From assembly GCF_900110765.1 (NCBI RefSeq), contig NZ_FOEO01000037.1, forward strand, positions 1 to 54,390: a DNA stretch of 54,390 bases, in the 5' to 3' direction. This stretch comes from Pseudomonas sp. NFACC02 (lineage in GTDB: Bacteria; Pseudomonadota; Gammaproteobacteria; Pseudomonadales; Pseudomonadaceae). Under the pieces are notes generated by a model. It ran no database searches and was not told where the DNA came from. It was given only the letters and a program-made list of their open reading frames with translations. Shown in pieces: positions 43,323 through 51,201 of this stretch. The stretch's first letter is position 1. Every line of letters begins with the position of its first letter. The position numbers and the translations under genes are program-made.

Positions 43323-43365
43323 CTCTGTGCTTCAAGCCACGTAACCGCTTGAAGGTATTGCTGTT

Positions 43366-43450
43366 TGGTGCCCCGAGGGAGACTCGAACTCCCACTCCTT
43401 TCGAAAACGGATTTTGAATCCGCCGCGTCTACCAATTCCGCCATCAGGGC
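43366..43450 (-). tRNA. tRNA-Leu (anticodon CAA)
   Basis: The minus strand begins GCCCTGATGGCGGAAT, contains the anticodon arm GGATTCAAAATCC with anticodon CAA, has a long variable arm as expected for leucine, the T-arm GTTCGAGTC, and ends in TCGGGGCACCA with encoded CCA. The 7-bp acceptor stem GCCCTGA/TCGGGGC pairs, with one G-T. 85 nt including CCA. Its 3' end faces the accessory island, which is the usual geometry for tRNA-targeted islands. Confidence 0.95.
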
Positions 43451-43558
43451 TCAATGGCGGCGAAGTATAGAGACGCTCCTACCGTTGGTCAATCATGTTT
43501 CATGGTCAATTTTCACTTATTCGGCTAAACTTCCCGGCCCTGCTAGACGAACCCCATC

Positions 43559-44638
43559 ATGCGTGTCGCTGACTTTACCTTCGAGCTCCCTGATTCATTG
43601 ATCGCTCGCCATCCCTTGGCGGAGCGACGCAGCAGCCGTTTGCTGACCCTCGACGGGCCAAGCGGCGCGCTGGCACATCGCCAATTCACTGATTTGCTGG
43701 AGCATTTGCGCCCTGGCGATCTGATGGTTTTCAACAATACCCGGGTGATTCCGGCGCGGTTGTTCGGGCAGAAAGCCTCGGGCGGCAAGCTGGAAATTCT
43801 GGTGGAGCGGGTGCTCGATCAGCACCGCGTGCTGGCGCATGTGCGGTCCAGCAAGTCGCCCAAAGCGGGTTCGACGATCCTGATCGATGGCGGTGGCGAG
43901 GCCGAGATGGTTGCGCGCCACGATGCGTTGTTCGAGCTGCGTTTTGCCGAGCCGGTGTTGCCGCTGCTGGAGCGCGTCGGTCACATGCCGTTGCCTCCTT
44001 ATATAGATCGCCCGGATGATGACGCGGATCGCGAGCGTTATCAGACCGTGTACGCGCAGCGTGCCGGTGCGGTGGCGGCGCCGACGGCGGGGCTGCATTT
44101 CGATCAGACGATGATGGACGCGATTGCCGAGAAGGGCGTCGAGACGGCGTTCGTGACGTTGCACGTGGGGGCGGGGACGTTTCAGCCGGTGCGCGTGGAC
44201 CGGATCGAAGATCACCATATGCACAGCGAATGGCTGGAGGTCACGCAGGACGTGGTCGATGCCGTTGCGGCGTGTCGCGCGCGGGGCGGTCGGGTGATCG
44301 CGGTCGGTACCACCAGTGTGCGTTCGCTGGAAAGCGCGGCGCGCGATGGCGTGCTCAAGGCGTTCAGTGGCGATACCGACATCTTCATCTATCCGGGGCG
44401 GCCGTTTCATGTGGTCGATGCTCTGGTCACCAACTTCCATTTGCCTGAATCCACGCTGTTGATGCTGGTTTCGGCCTTCGCCGGTTACCCGGAAACCATG
44501 GCGGCCTACGCGGCAGCGGTGGAGCACGGTTACCGCTTCTTCAGTTACGGTGATGCCATGTTCATCACCCGCAATCCCGCGCCGACTGCCCCTGAGGGTT
44601 CTGACCCAGCGGACTCGGCCTCAGAGGATCAAGCATGA
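43559..44638 (+). CDS. queA: S-adenosylmethionine:tRNA ribosyltransferase-isomerase
   Basis: 359-aa QueA that transfers the ribosyl moiety of SAM to preQ1-tRNA to make epoxyqueuosine. Begins MRVADFTFELPDSLIARHPL; the conserved blocks RSSRLL, VFNNTRVIPARLFG, PTAGLHFD, HVGAGTFQPV and TSVRSLE are present. Full length. The stop overlaps the tgt start as ATGA, so the pair is translationally coupled. It acts before or beside Tgt in queuosine synthesis. Core gene outside the island. Confidence 0.97.
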   Translation: MRVADFTFELPDSLIARHPLAERRSSRLLTLDGPSGALAHRQFTDLLEHLRPGDLMVFNNTRVIPARLFGQKASGGKLEILVERVLDQHRVLAHVRSSKSPKAGSTILIDGGGEAEMVARHDALFELRFAEPVLPLLERVGHMPLPPYIDRPDDDADRERYQTVYAQRAGAVAAPTAGLHFDQTMMDAIAEKGVETAFVTLHVGAGTFQPVRVDRIEDHHMHSEWLEVTQDVVDAVAACRARGGRVIAVGTTSVRSLESAARDGVLKAFSGDTDIFIYPGRPFHVVDALVTNFHLPESTLLMLVSAFAGYPETMAAYAAAVEHGYRFFSYGDAMFITRNPAPTAPEGSDPADSASEDQA

Positions 44639-45768
44639 GTCGCACCTGTCGTATGTCGTTCGAGCTGTTGGCCACTGATGGCAAGGCTCGTCGTGGTCGT
44701 CTGACCTTTCCGCGTGGCGTGGTCGAAACCCCGGCGTTCATGCCGGTCGGTACCTACGGCACGGTCAAGGGCATGCTGCCTCGGGATATTGAAGCCACGG
44801 GTGCGCAGATCATCCTCGGCAACACCTTCCACCTGTGGCTGCGTCCGGGCACTGAGGTGATCAAGGGCCACGGCGACCTGCACGATTTCATGCAGTGGAA
44901 AGGCCCGATCCTGACCGACTCCGGTGGTTTTCAGGTGTTCAGCCTGGGTGCCATGCGCAAGATCAAGGAGGAGGGCGTGACGTTCGCCTCTCCGGTGGAT
45001 GGCGCCAAGGTGTTCATGGGGCCGGAAGAGTCGATGCAGGTCCAGCGCGACCTGGGTTCTGACATCGTGATGATCTTCGACGAATGCACGCCGTACCCGG
45101 CGGACGAAGACGTTGCGCGCACCTCCATGGAGCTGTCCCTGCGCTGGGCCAAGCGGTCGAAGATCGCCCATGGCGAAAACACTGCGGCTTTGTTCGGCAT
45201 CGTTCAGGGCGGCATGCATGAAAACCTGCGCATGCGCTCGCTGGAAGGCTTGAACGAGCTCGACTTCGACGGCCTGGCCATTGGCGGCCTGTCGGTGGGC
45301 GAGCCGAAGCACGAAATGATCAAGGTGCTGGACTATCTGCCGGGCCGCATGCCAGCTGAAAAACCTCGTTACCTTATGGGTGTAGGCAAGCCGGAAGACC
45401 TGGTTGAAGGTGTGCGTCGCGGAGTCGACATGTTCGACTGCGTCATGCCGACGCGCAATGCTCGCAACGGTCATCTGTTCATCGACACCGGTGTCCTGAA
45501 GATTCGTAACGCGTTTCATCGCCACGATGAATCGCCGCTGGATCCGACCTGCGATTGCTACACCTGCAAGAACTTCTCCCGCGCTTATCTGCATCACCTG
45601 GACAAGTGCGGCGAAATGCTGGGGAGCATGCTCAATACGATCCACAATTTGCGGCATTACCAGCTGCTTATGGCTGGTTTGCGCGAGGCTATTCAACAGG
45701 GTACATTGGCCGCCTTTGTCGACACGTTCTATGCCAAACGCGGGCTTCCCGTGCCGCCTCTGGACTGA
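44635..45768 (+). CDS. tgt: queuine tRNA-ribosyltransferase
   Basis: 377-aa tRNA-guanine transglycosylase that inserts preQ1 at position 34 of GUN-anticodon tRNAs. TIM-barrel motifs: PVGTYGTVKGMLPRD, DSGGFQVFS (Asp95), FDECTPYPAD, FGIVQGGMHE, GGLSVGEP and MGVGKPEDLVEG with MPTRNARNG, and the Zn site CDCYTCKNFSRAYLHHL. ATG 44635 overlaps the queA stop and has AGAGGA upstream; an internal ATG at 44653 (MSFELLATD) is the shorter start used in some species. Confidence 0.97.
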   Translation: MSRTCRMSFELLATDGKARRGRLTFPRGVVETPAFMPVGTYGTVKGMLPRDIEATGAQIILGNTFHLWLRPGTEVIKGHGDLHDFMQWKGPILTDSGGFQVFSLGAMRKIKEEGVTFASPVDGAKVFMGPEESMQVQRDLGSDIVMIFDECTPYPADEDVARTSMELSLRWAKRSKIAHGENTAALFGIVQGGMHENLRMRSLEGLNELDFDGLAIGGLSVGEPKHEMIKVLDYLPGRMPAEKPRYLMGVGKPEDLVEGVRRGVDMFDCVMPTRNARNGHLFIDTGVLKIRNAFHRHDESPLDPTCDCYTCKNFSRAYLHHLDKCGEMLGSMLNTIHNLRHYQLLMAGLREAIQQGTLAAFVDTFYAKRGLPVPPLD

Positions 45769-45823
45769 ATGACAACCGGTCTTACCGCTTCTTATTATTA
45801 AAATTATGCAACTGGAGTGTTAA

Positions 45824-46162
45824 ATGAGCTTTTTCATTTCCAACGCCATGGCAGACGCCGCGGCACCTGCGGCCGCTGGCCCGGCAGGTTCGGGTTTTGA
45901 GTGGATCTTCCTGGTCGGTTTCCTGGTCATCTTTTACCTGATGATCTGGCGTCCACAGGCCAAGCGCGCCAAAGAGCAGAAGAACCTGCTGGGCAACTTG
46001 CAGAAGGGCGATGAAGTTGTCACTTCCGGCGGCATCGCCGGCAAGATCAATAAAGTGACTGACGATTTCGTCGTGATCGAAGTTTCCGACACCGTTGAAC
46101 TGAAGATCCAGAAGGGCGCTATCGCTGCCACCCTGCCTAAGGGCACTCTGAAAGCCATCTGA
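45824..46162 (+). CDS. yajC: preprotein translocase subunit YajC
   Basis: 112-aa single-span inner-membrane protein. The membrane helix is GFEWIFLVGFLVIFYLMIW (about 24-42), followed by RPQAKRAKEQKNLLGNLQKGDEVVTSGG, the YajC signature. It associates with SecDF. CTGGAG precedes the start. 55 nt after tgt and 62 nt before secD, so probably one transcript. Confidence 0.95.
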   Translation: MSFFISNAMADAAAPAAAGPAGSGFEWIFLVGFLVIFYLMIWRPQAKRAKEQKNLLGNLQKGDEVVTSGGIAGKINKVTDDFVVIEVSDTVELKIQKGAIAATLPKGTLKAI

Positions 46163-46224
46163 TTCCAGTCTTTTACCAATCGACGGGGCGCGCAAGGCGC
46201 CCCGCGTTATAAGCAGGCGGCGTG

Positions 46225-48093
46225 ATGTTGAACAAATACCCTCTGTGGAAATACATCCTGATCCTGGCAGTGCTGGCGATCGGCTTTATTTATTCCGCAC
46301 CCAATCTCTACCCTGATGACCCGGCCGTTCAGGTCAGCGGCGCAAGCACTGCGTTGCAGGTGACTCAGGCTGATCTGGATCGCGTAAGCAAGGCGCTTAC
46401 CGATGCTGGCATCGCGGTCAAGGGCGCGTCTCTGGCCGAGAATGGCAAGGGCGGTTTGTTGCGTCTGACCAAGCAGGAAGACCAGCTGCCGGCCAAGGAT
46501 GTCGCGCGCAAGGCGCTGGGTGACGACTATGTCGTTGCACTGAACCTGGCCCAAACCACGCCCAAGTGGCTGCGCAGCATTGGCGCCAGCCCGATGAAGC
46601 TGGGTCTGGACCTTTCCGGCGGCGTGCACTTCCTGCTCGAAGTGGACATGGACAAGGCGCTCAGTGCCCGTCTGAACGTCTACGAAGGCGAAGTGAAGAG
46701 CCTGTTGCGCAAGGAAAAAGTGCGTTATCGCAGCCTGCCGCAAGACGGCAATGCCATTCAGCTGGGTTTCAGTGACACCGACTCCCGTGAACAGGCCCGT
46801 GCGCTGATTCGCAAGGATTACACCGATTTCGATATCACCATGAGCGATCGTGGCGAGATGCCGATTCTGCGTCTGACGATGACCCAGGCCAAAGTCGCCG
46901 AGATTCGCGAATACTCGATCAAGCAGAACCTGACCACCGTGCGTAACCGGGTCAACGAATTGGGTGTGGCCGAGCCGCTGGTTCAGCGCCAGGGTGCCAA
47001 CCGCATCGTGGTTGAACTGCCAGGCGTGCAGGACACGGCCGAAGCCAAGCGTATTCTCGGCAAGACCGCCAACCTTGAGTTCCGTCTGGGCGCAGGCCCC
47101 GATGACACCAAGGCCACCACTGAAATGTTCGAATTCCGCGAAGGCGGTCGTCCGGCGGCCGCGGTGGAGCGGGGTCTGATCATCACCGGTGACCAGGTGA
47201 CCGACGCCAAGGCTGGCTTCGACGAACACGGCCGTCCACAGGTGAACATCAAGCTGGATGGTCATGGTGGCGATCTGATGAGCCGCGCCACTCGCGCCAA
47301 CGTCGGTCGCAGCATGGCGGTGATTTTCATCGAGCAGAAACCGACCACCACCTACACCAAGCAGATGGTGGATGGCGTCGAGAAAGACGTGCCGGTTCAG
47401 ACCTTCAAGGAAGAGAAGAAAATCATCAGCCTGGCGACCATCCAGTCGCCGCTGGGTGCTCAGTTCCGCATCACCGGCCTGAACGGTCAGGGTGAGTCTT
47501 CCGAGCTCGCGCTGCTGCTGCGTGCCGGTGGTCTGGCGGCGCCGATGTACTTTGCCGAAGAGCGCACCATTGGCCCGAGCCTGGGTGCCGACAACATCAC
47601 CAAGGGCATTCATGCATCGCTCTGGGGCATGCTGTTCGTTTCGCTGTTCATCCTCGCCATCTACCGTTTCTTCGGTCTGATCGCGACCGTCGCACTGGCC
47701 CTCAACATGGTCATGCTGCTGGCGCTGATGTCGCTGCTGGGTGCAACCCTGACCCTGCCGGGCATCGCCGGTATCGTGTTGACCATGGGTATGGCGGTGG
47801 ACGCCAACGTGCTGATCTTCTCGCGTATCCGTGAAGAGATCGCCAATGGCATGACCGTGCAGCGTGCGATCAACGAAGGTTTCGACCGCGCCTACACCGC
47901 GATCCTCGACGCCAACCTGACGACGTTGCTGGTCGGCGGCATTCTCTTCGCAATGGGCACCGGCCCGGTGAAGGGTTTTGCGGTGACCATGTCGCTCGGG
48001 ATCTTTACCTCGATGTTCACAGCCATCATGGTGACCCGCGCAATGGTCAACCTGATTTTCGGTGGTCGTGACTTCAAGAAGTTGTGGATTTAA
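46225..48093 (+). CDS. secD: protein translocase subunit SecD
   Basis: 622-aa RND-type membrane subunit that helps drive preprotein export. N-terminal MLNKYPLWKYILIL helix, large periplasmic domain (GLDLSGGVHFLLEVD, VRNRVNELGVAEP), then five membrane helices with IAGIVLTMGMAVDANVLIFSRIREE (proton-path Asp). ATG at 46225 is preferred to the GTG at 46222 and matches the family start. 9 nt before secF. Confidence 0.96.
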   Translation: MLNKYPLWKYILILAVLAIGFIYSAPNLYPDDPAVQVSGASTALQVTQADLDRVSKALTDAGIAVKGASLAENGKGGLLRLTKQEDQLPAKDVARKALGDDYVVALNLAQTTPKWLRSIGASPMKLGLDLSGGVHFLLEVDMDKALSARLNVYEGEVKSLLRKEKVRYRSLPQDGNAIQLGFSDTDSREQARALIRKDYTDFDITMSDRGEMPILRLTMTQAKVAEIREYSIKQNLTTVRNRVNELGVAEPLVQRQGANRIVVELPGVQDTAEAKRILGKTANLEFRLGAGPDDTKATTEMFEFREGGRPAAAVERGLIITGDQVTDAKAGFDEHGRPQVNIKLDGHGGDLMSRATRANVGRSMAVIFIEQKPTTTYTKQMVDGVEKDVPVQTFKEEKKIISLATIQSPLGAQFRITGLNGQGESSELALLLRAGGLAAPMYFAEERTIGPSLGADNITKGIHASLWGMLFVSLFILAIYRFFGLIATVALALNMVMLLALMSLLGATLTLPGIAGIVLTMGMAVDANVLIFSRIREEIANGMTVQRAINEGFDRAYTAILDANLTTLLVGGILFAMGTGPVKGFAVTMSLGIFTSMFTAIMVTRAMVNLIFGGRDFKKLWI

Positions 48094-48102
48094 GGGGCTG
48101 CC

Positions 48103-49014
48103 ATGAAACGTACCATCAACTTCATGGGCGTTCGCAATGTTGCGTTCGCCATCACCATGCTCCTCACGGTACTGGCGTTGTTCAGCTGGTTTCATAAAGG
48201 GCTCAACTTCGGTCTGGACTTCACCGGCGGTACGCTGATCGAACTGACTTACGAGCGTCCTGCCGATCTGGGCAAGGTGCGTGAGGAGCTGGTTTCTTCG
48301 GGTTACCACGAAGCCATCGTGCAGAGCTTCGGTGCAACCACCGACCTGCTCGTGCGGATGCCGGGCGAAGATCCACAGCTGGGTGCTCAGGTGGCCGAAG
48401 CGCTGCGCAAGACCGGCGCTGACAACCCTGTGACCGTCAAGCGTGTCGAGTTCGTCGGCCCGCAGGTCGGTGAAGAGCTGCGCGACCAGGGCGGTATCGG
48501 CATGTTGCTCGCGCTGGGCGGCGTACTGATCTACCTGGCTTTCCGCTTCCAGTGGAAGTTTGCGGTCGGTGCGATTGTCTCGCTGATCCACGACGTGGTC
48601 GTGACCATGGGCATCCTGTCGTTCTTCCAGGTGACGTTTGACCTGACGGTACTGGCGGCGGTGCTGGCGATCATCGGCTATTCGCTCAACGACACCATCG
48701 TGGTATTCGACCGGGTTCGTGAGAACTTCCGTCTGCTGCGCAAGGCGTCGCTGATCGAGAACATCAACATCTCGACCACGCAGACGCTGTTGCGCACCAT
48801 GGCGACGTCGATTTCCACCTTGCTGGCCATCGTCGCGCTGTGGGTCTTCGGTGGCGACAGCCTGCACGGTTTCTCCGTCGCGCTGTTCATCGGTGTGCTG
48901 GCGGGTACGTACTCCTCGATCTACATCGCCAACGTGGTGTTGATCTGGCTGAACCTGCGCAGTGAAGACCTGCTGCCACCCGTGACCACCGACAAAGTGG
49001 ACGATCGTCCGTAA
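48103..49014 (+). CDS. secF: protein translocase subunit SecF
   Basis: 303-aa partner of SecD. Six membrane helices; LDFTGGTLIEL near residue 38, and AVLAIIGYSLNDTIVVFDRVRENFR with the conserved Asp. The C-terminus is RSEDLLPPVTTDKVDD. Followed by a strong terminator, closing the queA-tgt-yajC-secDF block. Confidence 0.96.
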   Translation: MKRTINFMGVRNVAFAITMLLTVLALFSWFHKGLNFGLDFTGGTLIELTYERPADLGKVREELVSSGYHEAIVQSFGATTDLLVRMPGEDPQLGAQVAEALRKTGADNPVTVKRVEFVGPQVGEELRDQGGIGMLLALGGVLIYLAFRFQWKFAVGAIVSLIHDVVVTMGILSFFQVTFDLTVLAAVLAIIGYSLNDTIVVFDRVRENFRLLRKASLIENINISTTQTLLRTMATSISTLLAIVALWVFGGDSLHGFSVALFIGVLAGTYSSIYIANVVLIWLNLRSEDLLPPVTTDKVDDRP

Positions 49015-49040
49015 GCCTCTATTCGGACCGGTCATCCTGT

Positions 49041-49074
49041 AAAAAGGCGCGAGTGTGAACTCGCGCCTTTTTTT
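49041..49074 (+). terminator. intrinsic terminator after secF
   Basis: AAAAAGGCGCGAGT and ACTCGCGCCTTTTT pair over 14 bp around a GTGA loop, with a T-run. It sits 26 bp after the secF stop. Confidence 0.93.
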
Positions 49075-49132
49075 GTGCTCCAAGGCTGGGAGTAGCGCGA
49101 GCAATTGCGCTGAATATGGTCAGGAGGTTCAC

Positions 49133-49675
49133 GTGAACAAGTCGTTGCTAGTTGGTGCAGTATTGGGTGCTGTCGGTGTCACCGCCGGTGGCGCTTTGGC
49201 CACCTATAGCCTCGTAAAATCAAACGGCCCTGAGTACGCGGAAGTGCTCGCCGTCGAGCCTGTAAAAGAACAGATCAAAACGCCACGCCAAGTGTGTAAA
49301 GACGTCGCGGTCACCCACCGCGCACCGGTCAAGGACGAACACCAGATTGTGGGCAGCGTCATCGGTGCCGTCGCCGGTGGCCTGCTTGGCAACCAGATAG
49401 GCGGTGGTACCGGCAAGAAGATCGCGACCGTTGCCGGGGCCGTCGGCGGCGGTTATGCCGGTAACAAGGTTCAGGAAGGCATGCAGAACCGCGACACCTA
49501 CACCACCACTGAAAGCCGTTGCAACACCGTCAACGACATCAGCGACAAGGTGGTGGGCTACAACGTGAAGTACAAGTTGAACGACAAGGTGGGTCAGGTG
49601 CGCATGGACCGTGATCCAGGCAGCCAGATTCCGGTCAACAAGGACGGTCAGCTGGAGTTGAGCCAGGCTCAATAA
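49133..49675 (+). CDS. glycine-zipper 2TM envelope protein
   Basis: 180-aa protein with an N-terminal hydrophobic anchor (NKSLLVGAVLGAVGVTAGGALA) and a central glycine-zipper pair (IVGSVIGAVAGGLLGNQIGGGTG and IATVAGAVGGGYAGNKVQ, about residues 82-120), the Rickettsia 17-kDa-like/2TM glycine zipper fold. Two Cys (PRQVCKDV, ESRCNTV) may form a disulfide. GTG start at 49133 is set by AGGAGG 8 nt upstream; an ATG at 49055 lies in the secF terminator. Envelope location likely; function unknown. Confidence 0.85.
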   Translation: MNKSLLVGAVLGAVGVTAGGALATYSLVKSNGPEYAEVLAVEPVKEQIKTPRQVCKDVAVTHRAPVKDEHQIVGSVIGAVAGGLLGNQIGGGTGKKIATVAGAVGGGYAGNKVQEGMQNRDTYTTTESRCNTVNDISDKVVGYNVKYKLNDKVGQVRMDRDPGSQIPVNKDGQLELSQAQ

Positions 49676-49698
49676 CCCTGACGTTTGTCCCGCTAGAT

Positions 49699-49729
49699 AA
49701 AAACGCCCCGTGGTTCGGGGCGTTTTTTT
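49699..49729 (+). terminator. intrinsic terminator after the glycine-zipper gene
   Basis: AAAACGCCCC and GGGGCGTTTT form a 10-bp stem around a 7-nt loop, with a T-run. It is 24 bp after the stop codon. Confidence 0.93.
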
Positions 49730-49893
49730 GTCCGCATTTTCTGCATATTCAAAAAGTATCAAATGAGTAGTAACTATATATTTTTAATCGCAAACGTCAC
49801 CGCGTAAGCTTTTCGCGTGGCCCCGAGGCGGACGCGTTATCGGGGTCGCACAACAAAACCAATAAAAATCAGCGACGACACGCGGGAATAAAA

Positions 49894-51135
49894 ATGCATA
49901 AAAGCCCTGTTGCTCTAGGCCTCACGTCGGCTGCCTTCGGGTTGACCCTGGCGTTTCCCGGCTTCGCCGAAGCCGACTTTCTCGAGGACAGCAAAGCTGA
50001 TCTCGAATTTCGCAACTTCTACTTCAACAGTGACTATCGCCAGGACGGCGCCAACCAGTCCAAGCGAGACGAATGGGCTCAGGGCCTGATCCTCAATTAT
50101 GAGTCCGGGTTTACCGACGGCACGGTCGGATTCGGTGTCGATGCCATCGGGCTTTTCGGCTTGAAACTGGATTCCGGTCCCGAGCGTCGCAACTCGGGAT
50201 TGCTGCCGGTCGGGGATGAAAAGGCTCCGGATGACTATGGCCGTGCTGGCGTCACCGCCAAGGCGCGGATTTCCAAGAGTGTGCTGCGCGTCGGCACATT
50301 GTTGCCGCGATTGCCGACTGTTCTGCCTAACGATGGCCGTCTGCTGCCTCAGACCTTTCGCGGGGCGCAGGTGACGTCCAGGGACATCACCGACATGACC
50401 CTCAATGTCGGCCGTCTGACCAGCAACACCGAGCGAAACGACAGCGGGCACGAAGACATTGAAGCCGAGGGCAAAGGCATCAAAGGTGGCCGTCCCAGCG
50501 ACAAGTTCGACTTCGCCAGCGCCAGCTACAACTGGACCAAGGGGCTGACCACGTCCTACAACTACGGTGGGCTGGAGAACAACTACAAGCAGCACATTCT
50601 GACGCTGGTTCACAGCTTTCCGCTGGGCGAATCCCAATCGCTCAAGAGCGACCTGCGTTACGCGCGTTCGCTCAAGGACGGTAATACCAACGTCGACAAC
50701 ACGGCCATCGGCGCCAAGTTCACCTACAACGTTGCCGGTCATGGCTTTGGCGTGGCCTATCAACGCATGAACGGCGACACCGGGTTTCCGCACCTGGCGG
50801 GTACCGACTCCTTCCTCGTCAACTACGTGATGATTTCTCCGGATTTCGCCAACCCGGAAGAGCGCTCGTGGCAAGCCCGTTACGACTATGACTTCGCCGC
50901 CGTCGGGTTGCCCGGCCTGAGCTTCATGACGCGCTATCTGCAAGGCGACAACTTCGCGCGCGGCAACAAGGAAGGCACGGAGTGGGAGCGCAATACCGAC
51001 ATTGCCTATGTGTTCCAGAGCGGCGCACTGAAGAACCTCGAACTGAAGTGGCGCAACGGCACTTACCGCAGTAATGGGGGTAACAACATTGACCAGAACC
51101 GCGTCATCGTCAGCTACACGCTGCCGCTGCTCTGA
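49894..51135 (+). CDS. OprD-family outer-membrane porin
   Basis: 413-aa porin with a signal peptide (to about residue 26, GFAEA). The mature start DFLEDSKADLEFRNFYFNSDYR, the block EWAQGLILNYESGFTDGTVGFGVDAIGLFGLKLDSG and the TFRGAQV ... LNVGRLT loops are the OprD fingerprint; the C-terminus ends in an aromatic beta strand (VIVSYTLPLL). It forms an 18-stranded channel for small acids or basic amino acids. Followed 66 bp later by an exported argininosuccinate-lyase-like protein, which hints at the substrate class (inference). Confidence 0.93.
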   Translation: MHKSPVALGLTSAAFGLTLAFPGFAEADFLEDSKADLEFRNFYFNSDYRQDGANQSKRDEWAQGLILNYESGFTDGTVGFGVDAIGLFGLKLDSGPERRNSGLLPVGDEKAPDDYGRAGVTAKARISKSVLRVGTLLPRLPTVLPNDGRLLPQTFRGAQVTSRDITDMTLNVGRLTSNTERNDSGHEDIEAEGKGIKGGRPSDKFDFASASYNWTKGLTTSYNYGGLENNYKQHILTLVHSFPLGESQSLKSDLRYARSLKDGNTNVDNTAIGAKFTYNVAGHGFGVAYQRMNGDTGFPHLAGTDSFLVNYVMISPDFANPEERSWQARYDYDFAAVGLPGLSFMTRYLQGDNFARGNKEGTEWERNTDIAYVFQSGALKNLELKWRNGTYRSNGGNNIDQNRVIVSYTLPLL

Positions 51136-51201
51136 GTTCGACGCTTTTCGACACTTTCCCGATAACGCTCATCTTCGGCACGCGCCGCAACGGAGCCTGA
51201 C

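Noticed and set aside
25100..43450. att duplication of the tRNA-Leu 3' end
   Set aside because: I scanned for the tRNA 3' segment (GGTGCCCCGAGGGAG and partial forms) and saw no second copy in the island; one may lie outside my ability to see by eye.
46207..49104. Very long open frame (965 aa) antisense to yajC-secDF
   Set aside because: It lies opposite well-supported secD and secF, has a low-complexity His/Gln/Arg-rich translation typical of the reverse strand of GC-rich genes, and no domain.
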